A DNA stretch of 64,000 bases, from contig NZ_LQPC01000019.1 in the NCBI RefSeq assembly GCF_002101705.1, positions 124,001 to 188,000 on the forward strand. Direction: 5' to 3'. The position numbers were made by a program, and so were the translations under genes. Shown here piece by piece: positions 1-7,169 of the stretch. Under the pieces are notes generated by a model. That model saw only the letters and a list, made by a program, of their open reading frames with translations, was not told where the DNA came from and ran no database searches. Within the stretch, counting starts at the first letter, position 1; every line of letters starts with the position of its first letter. This stretch comes from Mycolicibacterium iranicum. Lineage in GTDB: Bacteria > Actinomycetota > Actinomycetes > Mycobacteriales > Mycobacteriaceae.

Positions 1-396
1 GATGCGGAAGAGGTTTACCGCTACCTCGCCGGCATCTTTCGACGAGGTTTGGAGAACGAAGACCTTGCGAACAGACTTGCCGGGTCCGGGGTGGTGTTAC
101 GGATCCACTACACCGATCCGGATGCGGTAGTAACCGTGGATATGCCGGAGAAGGTCGTAGAGACCGGCGCGGACAGTGGCGTTACACCGAATGTCGAATT
201 GTTCATGTCCGCGGATACCGGCAACAGGTTCTGGTTGGGGAAGGTGAACTTGACCATGGCGATGGCGAAAGGAACTGTACGAGCGAAAGGTCCTGTCACC
301 AAACTGATCAAGCTCATACCGCAGGCAAAGAACCTCTTTCCGGAATACCGGGCAATCCTTGAGGCCGACAAGCGTCACGACCTGCTCAATGTGTGA
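1..396 (+). CDS. SCP2-like sterol-carrier domain protein (5' end outside window)
   Basis: The reading frame is open from the first base of the window, so the gene starts upstream; the TTG at 49 is an internal codon rather than a convincing start. About 131 residues are visible. The sequence around FWLGKVNLTMAMAKG and KLIKLIPQAKNLFPEYRAIL resembles the C-terminal half of SCP2/sterol-carrier domains found in mycobacterial lipid-degradation clusters, where they bind acyl-CoA or sterol ligands. The neighbouring alcohol dehydrogenase and acyl-CoA dehydrogenase fit a lipid-oxidation setting. Family call is by pattern recognition only; the ligand is unknown. Confidence 0.6.
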   Translation, partial: DAEEVYRYLAGIFRRGLENEDLANRLAGSGVVLRIHYTDPDAVVTVDMPEKVVETGADSGVTPNVELFMSADTGNRFWLGKVNLTMAMAKGTVRAKGPVTKLIKLIPQAKNLFPEYRAILEADKRHDLLNV

Positions 397-544
397 TGTC
401 GGTGCGGTACCGCGCCCGGGCCCGGGTGAGCGGCGCGGGCCTCTGGGCGATGTGCCCGGAGATCATCCAGGACAGTTCGCGCGACCACCGTGCGCGGTCG
501 GGATAACTACTCGAGAAGCGTAATTCGATAGAAGGGACTTCAAC

Positions 545-1651
545 ATGAAGACACGTGCGGCTGTTTTGTGGGGCTTGGAGCAGAAGTGGGAGGTCGAAGA
601 AGTCGATTTGGATCCGCCAGGTCCCGGGGAGGTCCTCGTGCGGCTGGCGGCCACCGGCTTGTGCCATTCCGACGAACATCTGGTGACCGGCGACCTCCCG
701 ATCCCATTGCCGGTAGTGGGGGGTCATGAGGGTGCTGGCACAGTCGTGGAGTGCGGCGAAGGGGTTGAGGAACTGTCCGAAGGTGATTCTGTCATCTTGA
801 CCTTCCTTCCCTCGTGTGGGCGCTGCTCGTACTGCGCGCGCGGCATGGGCAATCTCTGTGAGTTGGGAGCGGCGCTCATGATGGGACCGCAGATCGACGG
901 CACCTATCGCTTTCACGCACGAGGCGAGGACGTCGGGCAGATGTGTTTGCTCGGGACGTTTTCCGAGTACACAGTGGTGCCGCAGGCGTCCGTGGTCAAG
1001 ATTGACGGCGGAATCCCCCTGGATCGGGCAGCCTTGATCGGTTGCGGCGTCACGACCGGTTACGGATCTGCGGTGCGGACTGGGGAGGTGCGCGCCGGGG
1101 ACACCGTCGTGGTAGTGGGAGCGGGCGGAATCGGAATGAATGCGATTCAGGGCGCGCGAATCGCGGGAGCGCTGGCGATTGTGGCGGTCGATCCGGTGAA
1201 GTTCAAGCGAGAGCAAGCGAGCGGGTTCGGTGCGACGCACACCGCGGCCTCGATGGATGAAGCTTGGTCGCTGGTCAGCGATATGACGCTGGGCAAGCTG
1301 GCTGATGTCTGCATCCTCACCACCGATGTGGCTGAGGCCTCCTACACCGCGGAAGCGCTGGCCTTGGTCGGAAAGCGCGGGCGCGTCGTGGTCACGGCCA
1401 TCGGGCACCCCGACGACTCATCGATCTCAGGATCACTGCTTGAAATGACGCTTTACGAGAAGCAGATTCGTGGCGCTTTGTATGGCTCATCCAATGCGCC
1501 GCACGATATTCCGCGACTGGTCGAGCTGTACTCCGCTGGGTTGTTGAAGCTCGATGAGTTGGTCACCCGCGAATACTCCCTCGACCAAATTAATGAGGGC
1601 TACCAGGATATGCGTTCAGGAAAAAATATCCGAGGGCTGGTCCGGTTCTGA
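545..1651 (+). CDS. Zinc-dependent alcohol dehydrogenase, AdhD/NDMA-dependent type
   Basis: This is a 368-residue medium-chain dehydrogenase/reductase that should oxidise alcohols to aldehydes with a nicotinamide cofactor. Catalytic-zinc ligands are seen at C40, H61/E62 and C167; structural-zinc cysteines are at C91, C94, C97 and C105. The nucleotide-binding glycines GAGGIG are at about 192-197. Length and layout match mycobacterial AdhD-type enzymes, some of which bind NAD(H) so tightly that they are assayed with the artificial acceptor NDMA; whether this one does cannot be read from sequence. A GAAGGGA ribosome-binding site precedes the ATG. It lies 160 bp before an acyl-CoA dehydrogenase. 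Substrate unknown. Confidence 0.85.
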   Translation: MKTRAAVLWGLEQKWEVEEVDLDPPGPGEVLVRLAATGLCHSDEHLVTGDLPIPLPVVGGHEGAGTVVECGEGVEELSEGDSVILTFLPSCGRCSYCARGMGNLCELGAALMMGPQIDGTYRFHARGEDVGQMCLLGTFSEYTVVPQASVVKIDGGIPLDRAALIGCGVTTGYGSAVRTGEVRAGDTVVVVGAGGIGMNAIQGARIAGALAIVAVDPVKFKREQASGFGATHTAASMDEAWSLVSDMTLGKLADVCILTTDVAEASYTAEALALVGKRGRVVVTAIGHPDDSSISGSLLEMTLYEKQIRGALYGSSNAPHDIPRLVELYSAGLLKLDELVTREYSLDQINEGYQDMRSGKNIRGLVRF

Positions 1652-1811
1652 AGAGCATCATGCCCACTGCTGGTCTCCATGTCCTTGCGTTGCTGCAGAT
1701 CATGCGGCCGGGCCCCTTGGGTGGTTGGCGTCGGGTCCTTCTTTCCCGTCGTGAGGACGGCAAGCATCAGACACCTCATCGATCATCTATCACATTCTCT
1801 GGGAGGCTGAG

Positions 1812-3011
1812 ATGACGGACGCTGGCACGACCACGGCAAGCAGGGATGGGGCTGCTCGTTTCGCTATCGCCCCGGAGGTGTGGACCACGCCGGAGCGACG
1901 AGCGCTGAGCCAAATGGCGCGGTCTTTCTCGGAACGTGAAATCGCGCCGAAGCTAGCGGAATGGGAGCACGTGGGTGAGATTCCGCGCGACCTGCATCTC
2001 AATGCTGCCGAGGTGGGGCTTCTCAGAATCGGGTTCCCGGAAGAAGTCGGCGGCAGCGGCGGCAATGCGATTGACTCTGCACTGGTCACTGAGGCCATCC
2101 TGGCCGCAGGCGGGTCCACTGGCGTCTGCGCCGCCTTGTTCACCCATGGCATTGCCCTTCCCCACATTGCCGCCAATGGCTCCGACGCCCTGATTCAACG
2201 ATATGTCCGTCCTACGCTCGCAGGAAAGATGATCGGCTCGCTGGGCGTTACCGAGCCTGGGGCAGGCTCAGATGTCGCGAATCTGCGCACACGCGCGGTG
2301 CGCGAGGGGGACACCTACGTGGTCAACGGAGCAAAGACGTTCATCACCAGCGGAGTTCGAGCGGACTTCGTTACTACGGCGGTACGCACCGGCGGACCGG
2401 GTTACGGTGGAGTTTCATTGCTTGTGATCGACAAGAATTCGCCTGGATTCGAAGTGTCCCGCCGGTTAGACAAGATGGGGTGGCGATGTAGCGACACCGC
2501 CGAGTTGTCTTTCGTCGACGTTCGCGTACCGGCTGACAACCTGGTGGGGGCAGAGAACAGTGGGTTTTTGCAGATCATGCAGCAATTTCAGGCTGAACGG
2601 CTCGGCATCGCCGTCCAGGCGTACGCGACGGCGGGTCGGGCTCTCGACCTTGCCAAGAGTTGGGCGCGGGAACGTGAAACGTTCGGTAGACCCTTGACGG
2701 GGCGCCAGATCATTCGCCATAAGCTTGCGGAGATGGCTCGACAGGTCGACGTGGCGTGCACCTACACCCGTGCGGTCATGCAGAGGTGGCTAGCGGGGGA
2801 GGATGTCGTTGCCGAGGTGTCGATGGCCAAGAACACCGCTGTGTATGCGTGCGACTACGTGGTCAATGAGGCGGTTCAGATCTTCGGTGGGATGGGCTAC
2901 ATGCGTGAGTCTGAGATCGAGAGACACTATCGAGATTGCCGAATTCTCGGAATAGGCGGCGGCACCAACGAAATCATGAACGAGGTCATCGCCAAACGTA
3001 TCGGACTCTAG
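1812..3011 (+). CDS. Acyl-CoA dehydrogenase
   Basis: This 399-residue flavoprotein is expected to introduce the alpha-beta double bond into an acyl-CoA. The FAD and substrate-loop motifs LGVTEPGAGSDV and GAKTFITSG are present in the middle domain, as is the C-terminal IFGGMGYMRESEIERHYRD block with its catalytic-base glutamate region. A strong ribosome-binding site (GGGAGG) precedes the ATG. Length is normal for the family. Probably co-functional with the upstream alcohol dehydrogenase and SCP2-like protein. The acyl substrate cannot be predicted. The gene ends only 9 bp before a truncated insertion sequence, so anything originally downstream may have been lost. Confidence 0.9.
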   Translation: MTDAGTTTASRDGAARFAIAPEVWTTPERRALSQMARSFSEREIAPKLAEWEHVGEIPRDLHLNAAEVGLLRIGFPEEVGGSGGNAIDSALVTEAILAAGGSTGVCAALFTHGIALPHIAANGSDALIQRYVRPTLAGKMIGSLGVTEPGAGSDVANLRTRAVREGDTYVVNGAKTFITSGVRADFVTTAVRTGGPGYGGVSLLVIDKNSPGFEVSRRLDKMGWRCSDTAELSFVDVRVPADNLVGAENSGFLQIMQQFQAERLGIAVQAYATAGRALDLAKSWARERETFGRPLTGRQIIRHKLAEMARQVDVACTYTRAVMQRWLAGEDVVAEVSMAKNTAVYACDYVVNEAVQIFGGMGYMRESEIERHYRDCRILGIGGGTNEIMNEVIAKRIGL

Positions 3012-3020
3012 CTACTTGAT

Positions 3021-3493
3021 TGAATCGCCCTGACTTTCCCGGAGGCTCGGGTTATTGGATTCCGGCCAGGGGTTGGTCGGTCCCATGTGCATCGTGGAAC
3101 GCGGCTTCGAACTCGGTGGGTGGGATGTCATTAAGGTAGCTGTGTAAGCGGCTGGTGTTGTGCCAGTACACCCAGCTCAGGGTCGCGAGTTCGACGTCCT
3201 CGACGGTCTTCCACGGCCTGGTGCGGACTGGCCCGTAGATCAGCTCCGCCTTGTAGTAGCCGTTCACCGTCTCCAGGGCATTATCGTAGCTGTCTCCGAT
3301 CGTGCCGATCGAGCGGACCGCTCCGATCTCGGCGAGCCGTTCGCCATAGCGGATAGAGGTGAATTGCGATCCGGCATCGGAGTGACATGTCAAGCCCGGC
3401 AATGTGTTTCCGCGTGACCAACGAGCCATCTCCAACGCATCCAGCACCATGGTGGTACGCATGTGCGACGCTACCCGCCAGCCCACGATCATC
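3021..3493 (-). pseudogene. Truncated IS3-family transposase (orfB 3' part) with one IS end
   Basis: On the minus strand, 3052-3493 encodes the C-terminal part of an IS3-family OrfB. It begins at the MIVGWRVASH block and keeps the second catalytic Asp (CHSDAGSQFTS) and the Glu region (DNALETVNGYYKAELI); the N-terminal half with the first Asp is missing. The sequence from 3021 (tgaatcgccctgactttccc) looks like the terminal repeat of that element, so this is its outer end. The coding part stops exactly at the inverted repeat of the next element, and no matching remainder is seen on that element's far side, which implies insertion plus deletion. Confidence 0.8.
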
Positions 3494-3560
3494 GGGTCTG
3501 CTGCACCAATAGGTGACATCTGAGTTGGCTTGCCCAAAGCGGGCGGGCTGGAAGGATGTC

Positions 3561-3872
3561 AGTGTGCCTAGGCCCTACCCCCGTGAATTTCGCGACGACG
3601 TCGTCCGCGTTGCCCGTAACCGCGACGACGGGGTGACGATCGAGCAGATCGCCACCGATTTCGGCGTGCACCCGATGACGTTGACCAAGTGGATGCGCCA
3701 AGCCGACGTCGACGAGGGCGCCAAGCCAGGTAAGAGCACCAATGACTCCGCTGATCTGCGCGAGCTACGACGCCGAAATCGGTTGTTGGAACAAGAGAAT
3801 GAAGTCTTACGGCGGGCAGCGGCGTACTTGTCGCAGGCCAATCTGCCGGGAAAAGGGTCTACCCGCTCGTAA
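3561..3872 (+). CDS. IS3-family transposase OrfA (HTH domain)
   Basis: OrfA of the intact insertion sequence, about 103 residues from a GTG start (VPRPYPREFRDDVVRVAR). It has the IS3/IS911-type helix-turn-helix (ATDFGVHPMTLTKWMRQ) followed by a leucine-zipper-like segment (LRELRRRNRLLEQENEVLRR), used for DNA binding and for dimerisation of transposase subunits. Reading frames further upstream (from 3513) would start inside the terminal inverted repeat, so the GTG is preferred. Near its 3' end the sequence gggaaaaggg at about 3848-3857 provides a run of A where the ribosome could shift to the -1 frame and continue into OrfB. Confidence 0.85.
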   Translation, partial: SVPRPYPREFRDDVVRVARNRDDGVTIEQIATDFGVHPMTLTKWMRQADVDEGAKPGKSTNDSADLRELRRRNRLLEQENEVLRRAAAYLSQANLPGKGSTRS

Positions 3873-3904
3873 GTGAGCTCGCCGCCGACGGGATTCCCGT
3901 CGCG

Positions 3905-4726
3905 GTGACGCGCCGGGTACTCAAGCTCGCCCGCCAGCCCTACTACCGCTGGCGGGCAAATCCCATCACCAATGCCGAACTCGTCGAGGCATACCGCGCC
4001 AACGCCCTGTTCGACGCGCACGGCGAGGACCCCGAGTTCGGCTACCGCTACCTCGTCGAGGAGGCCCGTGAGGCCGGCGAGCCGATGGCCGAGCGCACCG
4101 CCTGGCGCATCTGCTCACAGCAGCAGTTGTGGAGCGTGTTCGGCAAGAAGCGCGGCAAGAACGGCAAACCAGGACCGCCGGTGCACGACGATCTGGTCCA
4201 GCGCGACTTCACCGCTGAAACGCCAAACATGTTGTGGCTCAGCGACATAACTGAGCATTATACCGGCGAGGGCAAGCTCTACCTCTGCGCGATCAAGGAT
4301 GCATTCTCCAACCGCATCGTGGGTTATTCGATCGACTCCCGAATGAAGTCACGCCTGGCGACCGCCGCGCTGCGCAACGCGGTCGGCCGCCGTGGGGTGG
4401 TCGCCGGCTGCGTGGTTCACACGGACAGAGGGTCGCAGTTTCGAAGTCGAAAGTTCGTCCAGGCCCTGCACCATCACGGCATGGTCGGCTCAATGGGACG
4501 TGTCGGCGCGGCCGGCGACAACGCGGCGATGGAGAGCTTCTTCAGCCTGCTGCAGAAGAACGTCCTCGACCGCCGCCGCTGGGCCACCCGAGAGGAGCTG
4601 CGGATCGCCATCGTCACTTGGATCGAACGCACCTACCACCGACGTCGCCGCCAAGGCGCCCTCGGCCGGTTGACCCCCGTCGAATACGAAGCCATCATGA
4701 CCACGACGGCCAGTCAGGCCGCGTGA
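3905..4726 (+). CDS. IS3-family transposase OrfB (DDE integrase core)
   Basis: OrfB is the catalytic part of the IS3 transposase. The DDE triad is visible: Asp in LWLSDITEHY, Asp in VVHTDRGSQF and Glu in NAAMESFFSLLQKN. The open frame continues upstream of the first in-frame GTG at 3905 back to about 3848 (KRVYPLVSELAADGIPVAV), which is the normal OrfB N-terminus and lies in the -1 frame of OrfA. The functional product is therefore probably an OrfAB fusion made by frameshifting. The gene looks full length and undamaged, so this IS may still be active. Confidence 0.88.
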   Translation: MTRRVLKLARQPYYRWRANPITNAELVEAYRANALFDAHGEDPEFGYRYLVEEAREAGEPMAERTAWRICSQQQLWSVFGKKRGKNGKPGPPVHDDLVQRDFTAETPNMLWLSDITEHYTGEGKLYLCAIKDAFSNRIVGYSIDSRMKSRLATAALRNAVGRRGVVAGCVVHTDRGSQFRSRKFVQALHHHGMVGSMGRVGAAGDNAAMESFFSLLQKNVLDRRRWATREELRIAIVTWIERTYHRRRRQGALGRLTPVEYEAIMTTTASQAA

Positions 4727-4758
4727 CCGAAATTGTCACCTGATCGTGCAGCAGACCC

Positions 4759-4841
4759 ACTTCCTGATAGAGCTTGGCACAGGCCTCTTTGGTAGGTGCA
4801 CCGTCCTCGCGTGAGTCAGATGCATCGGGGTCGGGAGGCAT
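4759..4841 (-). pseudogene. Fragment of a small reading frame cut by the IS
   Basis: On the minus strand an ATG at 4841 opens MPPDPDASDSREDGAPTKEA and continues to the right inverted repeat of the IS, where the frame runs into the element. About 28 residues lie outside the IS. No family is recognised. The frame has a normal start and no stop before the IS boundary, which suggests the 5' end of a gene disrupted by insertion, but it is too short to be sure that it was ever coding. Confidence 0.3.
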
Positions 4842-4948
4842 ATTAGACACGGCACGACCTTAGGACGGCGGTCTCACATGTCACGCCGACGCGCCGTTTG
4901 CTGTGGTGGGTCTGCTTCCGCAGCGCGGGGACAATATGGAGACCTTTC

Positions 4949-4975
4949 GGTCACATCGGTCACATCTGTCACAGG
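4949..4975 (+). repeat. Tandem 9-bp repeats
   Basis: The unit ggtcacatc occurs twice head to tail (4949-4957, 4958-4966), followed by a degenerate third copy, tgtcacagg. Short direct repeats 50-80 bp from a tRNA 3' end are typical of arm-type integrase binding sites in attP regions; that role is an inference from position. Confidence 0.4.
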
Positions 4976-5025
4976 CAGCAAACACTCCGAAACGACAACA
5001 ACCCTGCCTGAGCATTGCGTTTGCA

Positions 5026-5106
5026 TGGTGCGCCGTCAGGGTTTCGAACCCCAGACCCGCTGATTAAGAGTCAGCGGCTGTCAGCGATGCCTGGGCTACC
5101 GGCGTC
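5026..5106 (-). pseudogene. tRNA-Lys(CUU)-like remnant, probable attachment-site scar
   Basis: Read on the minus strand, the 3' two thirds match a tRNA-Lys: a perfect anticodon stem around CTCTTAA (anticodon CUU), a TTCGAAA T-loop with a 5-bp stem and an encoded CCA end (complement of 5026-5028). The 5' part is degenerate: the D-arm does not fold and the acceptor stem pairs at only about 5 of 7 positions. Keeping only the 3' half of a tRNA is what integration into a tRNA gene leaves behind. It could also be an element-borne or decayed tRNA. It is unlikely to be a functional tRNA. Confidence 0.5.
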
Positions 5107-5221
5107 GCCGCGAAAACGTCAGAGTAGCTCTATCTGCTCAGGTTCCTCGACGCTAGGCCCGTTAAACTCCACCAGCGTATGACGGATCAATGGACGGTTT
5201 GTACGCCACTGGTTGGTCGAA

Positions 5222-5292
5222 GTCAAACAACCAGAACGCTATTTATCGACAATAGGTTGTTTGACAAGTAGTCACTGAGTAGAGTAACAGAC
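5222..5292 (+). promoter_or_regulatory. Operator and promoter of the AbiE-like operon
   Basis: A perfect 11-bp inverted repeat (gtcaaacaacc at 5222-5232, ggttgtttgac at 5255-5265) has a 22-bp spacer. Its right arm overlaps ttgaca at 5261-5266, a consensus -35 hexamer. A tagagt box at 5280-5285 lies 7 nt before the GTG start at 5293, the usual spacing for a leaderless mycobacterial transcript, although its distance from the -35 (13 bp) is short. AbiEi antitoxins are known to repress their own operon by binding inverted repeats; this arrangement fits that. Confidence 0.6.
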
Positions 5293-6252
5293 GTGCTCTC
5301 TGCTTCGATTCCTGCCCGCTTGGTCGACGCAGGCGTGCGGATGGTGACTGGTGATGCACACAGCATCACATACCGAATCGATGGCCGCGCCGTAGTAGCG
5401 GACCTGGTTCTGGCAGAACGTGTGCCATCTCCGGCCGCAGTCCTTAGTCGTGTGCGCCGCCATCCAGGCCGCCGCGTATTCGTGGTGTGCGAGACCATCT
5501 CAGATGAGGCACGTTCAGCGCTCCTGGCTCAGGCTGACGTGGATCTCAGCGTCGGCAGCACCGGCGAACTGGTGCTCTCCGGGCGAACCTACCGAACGCC
5601 AACACCAGGACGGCCGCCCCGCGCCGCCAGCGAGCGCAGCTGGCGGCGGCGGGCGGCTGAACGGGTCTGTGTGCTTACGCGCGGTCACCTCCGCCAACGC
5701 GACATTGCCGCGGCCATCGGAGTTAGCCAGCAGGCGGTGTCCAAAATGACCGAGAAGGATCCGCTGCCGGACACGCCGATGACCGAGGCTGCGCGCCGGG
5801 AGCTCCTGGTGAAACTGGCATTGGTACCTGCGGACAGCGGACTTGTCGAAACGTACTGGTATGGAATGGATCCGGTAGTGGAGCAGGTGCGCAGTGCGAC
5901 CCGACTCGGCGCCGAGCTCACCGTGCCGATCCTTGCTGGCGGCGAGGTCGCCGCCGACGTCCTGCGACCGTGGCAGGTACCAACCAGAGGTCTGGTCTAT
6001 GCCAAAGAACTGGTCGACCTCTCCGAGTTCGGTTTGGTGGAGGCCACCGCCGAGGAAGCGACCTTGACTGTGCGGGTTCCCGCCGACCCGACCGTCTGGA
6101 CGACCGCGGCCTGGTGGCGGCGGGTTCGTGATACGCAGCGTTCCGACATCATCACTGTGGATCCAGTGATTGCGCTTCAGGACCTCAGCGGCGGTGCCGA
6201 TCTTGGCGACGGTGCACCGCAGCATCTCAGCGACTGGATCGTGCACCGGTGA
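5293..6252 (+). CDS. AbiEi-like antitoxin / HTH transcriptional regulator
   Basis: This 319-residue protein has a central helix-turn-helix (LRQRDIAAAIGVSQQAVSKM, about 133-152), a basic linker before it and a C-terminal domain of unknown contacts. Its position directly before, and 4-bp GTGA overlap with, a nucleotidyltransferase of the AbiEii type suggests the antitoxin/regulator of an AbiE-like type IV toxin-antitoxin pair, in which the antitoxin represses the operon and neutralises the toxin without tight binding. No ribosome-binding site precedes the GTG; a -10-like box 7 nt upstream suggests a leaderless mRNA. Unlike classical AbiEi the HTH is central, not N-terminal, so it may be a distinct regulator family. 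Confidence 0.55.
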   Translation: MLSASIPARLVDAGVRMVTGDAHSITYRIDGRAVVADLVLAERVPSPAAVLSRVRRHPGRRVFVVCETISDEARSALLAQADVDLSVGSTGELVLSGRTYRTPTPGRPPRAASERSWRRRAAERVCVLTRGHLRQRDIAAAIGVSQQAVSKMTEKDPLPDTPMTEAARRELLVKLALVPADSGLVETYWYGMDPVVEQVRSATRLGAELTVPILAGGEVAADVLRPWQVPTRGLVYAKELVDLSEFGLVEATAEEATLTVRVPADPTVWTTAAWWRRVRDTQRSDIITVDPVIALQDLSGGADLGDGAPQHLSDWIVHR

Positions 6253-6992
6253 CCGGAACAGCATCGGTGCAAATCGCCTGCACTGCGGTGGCCGACGACA
6301 ACGGAATGCGTGCACTGCGTGACGTGGCCGCAGTCACTGCCGACATCGAGTACCGCGTCATCGGCGGTCACATGGTGCGACTGCTGCGGCACGTCTACAA
6401 CGTGTCGGGCATACCGCGACTGACCTCCGACGCAGACACCGGGATCGACGTCAACGTGGCGTCCACCGGGAACCTCCACGATCGACTCACCGCACTGGGG
6501 TACACCGCTGAGTGCGGCAACCGCTACGAGCGGGGTGAGCAAGCGGTCGACCTCTTAGTTCCCACCGCAGCCAAACCAGGCAAGCGGATCATCGGCGAAC
6601 GAGCCTTCGACGGAGCGCCAGGGCTGCGGTTGGCGCTCGCCCTACCGCCGATCGAAGTCGCCGTCACAGCCCGACTCACCGACGGCGACACGGTTGAGTT
6701 CGAAATTCCGGTTCCCGACGTCGAGGCAGCATTCGTGTTGAAGATGCTGGCACGTACCGTTCGCGACTCCGAACGTGACCTCCAGGATATCGAGACACTA
6801 CTGGAGATCGTCGCGTCACAACCCGATTACCACGCTTCGCCGTGGCGCCTGGGCGACCCCAAGATCACAAAGGCCGGCGAGCGCGGCGACGCTGCGCGTG
6901 TGGCAGCGCAGATGATCTCCAGTCCGCCGACGAGGGTGCCGGCCAGAGTGCGGGCGCTGCTCCGGCGCCATGTCGCCATCGTGTCGCGATGA
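6249..6992 (+). CDS. AbiEii-like nucleotidyltransferase toxin
   Basis: A 247-residue protein with the minimal nucleotidyltransferase signature of AbiEii/MenA-type toxins: VIGGHMVRL at about 38-46, followed by TSDADTGIDV at 60-69 with metal-binding Asp61 and Asp63 and a further Asp67. The C-terminal helical part (FVLKMLARTVRDSERDLQDI) resembles the region seen in AbiEii/AbiGii proteins. Such toxins transfer nucleotides to a target such as tRNA acceptor ends and arrest growth, which gives phage defence by abortive infection. It starts with GTG overlapping the stop of the upstream regulator by 4 bp, so the two are translationally coupled. Target unknown. Confidence 0.65.
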   Translation: MTGTASVQIACTAVADDNGMRALRDVAAVTADIEYRVIGGHMVRLLRHVYNVSGIPRLTSDADTGIDVNVASTGNLHDRLTALGYTAECGNRYERGEQAVDLLVPTAAKPGKRIIGERAFDGAPGLRLALALPPIEVAVTARLTDGDTVEFEIPVPDVEAAFVLKMLARTVRDSERDLQDIETLLEIVASQPDYHASPWRLGDPKITKAGERGDAARVAAQMISSPPTRVPARVRALLRRHVAIVSR

Positions 6993-7140
6993 CGCACCAG
7001 CAGACAGTCGTTCGTTTCCGTGCGGCTACGCCGAGCGAAACGGTTTCGGTCTCGACGGAGCCGGCAAATGCTGAGCCGGAGCATTGACATGGCTGCTGGC
7101 TGCGCGGGTCCCCACGCCGGTGGCAATAACGGCTAGGTCG

Positions 7141-7169
7141 TTGTCGGCGGAGCGGCGTAGTCTAGTTAC
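7141..7169 (+). promoter_or_regulatory. Probable promoter of the CBASS operon
   Basis: tagtct at 7158-7163 lies 6 nt before the ATG at 7170 and no ribosome-binding site is seen, so a leaderless transcript is likely. ttgtcg at 7141-7146 is a weak -35 candidate with a short spacer. The separate promoter, 177 bp after the AbiE-like pair, suggests the two defence modules are transcribed independently. Confidence 0.4.

Larger units (their letters stand above)
3494..4758 (+). mobile_element. Intact IS3-family insertion sequence, about 1265 bp
   Basis: Two overlapping-frame genes (orfA, orfB) are bounded by 25-bp imperfect inverted repeats at 3494-3518 and 4734-4758. They match at 22 of 25 positions and both begin with gggtctgctgcac when read inward. 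Size, gene order and the probable -1 frameshift fit the IS3 family. No clear target-site duplication flanks the repeats. The left flank cuts another IS3 transposase and the right flank appears to cut an unrelated small reading frame on the minus strand, so a deletion probably accompanied or followed insertion. If the ends follow the TG...CA rule, the element would be 4-5 bp shorter on each side. Confidence 0.85.
4759..5292. other. Gene-poor junction between the IS and the defence island
   Basis: In these 534 bp no intact gene is supported. Contents seen: a short cut reading frame at the left edge, 9-bp tandem repeats at 4949-4975, a tRNA-Lys-like 3' half at 5026-5106, and the operator/promoter of the AbiE-like pair at 5222-5292. 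The reading frame at 4878-5063 on the plus strand runs through the tRNA-like segment and is rejected as a gene. The stretch looks like the decayed edge of an integrated element. Confidence 0.6.

Noticed and set aside
386..1408. 340-codon open frame on the minus strand
   Set aside because: Antisense shadow of the alcohol dehydrogenase; Arg/His-rich translation without any domain, while the plus strand has complete zinc-enzyme motifs.
4878..5063. Plus-strand ORF of 61 codons ending in RQGFEPQTR
   Set aside because: Its end is the translation of the tRNA-Lys-like segment, a common false ORF; the rest is low-complexity and overlaps the tandem repeats.
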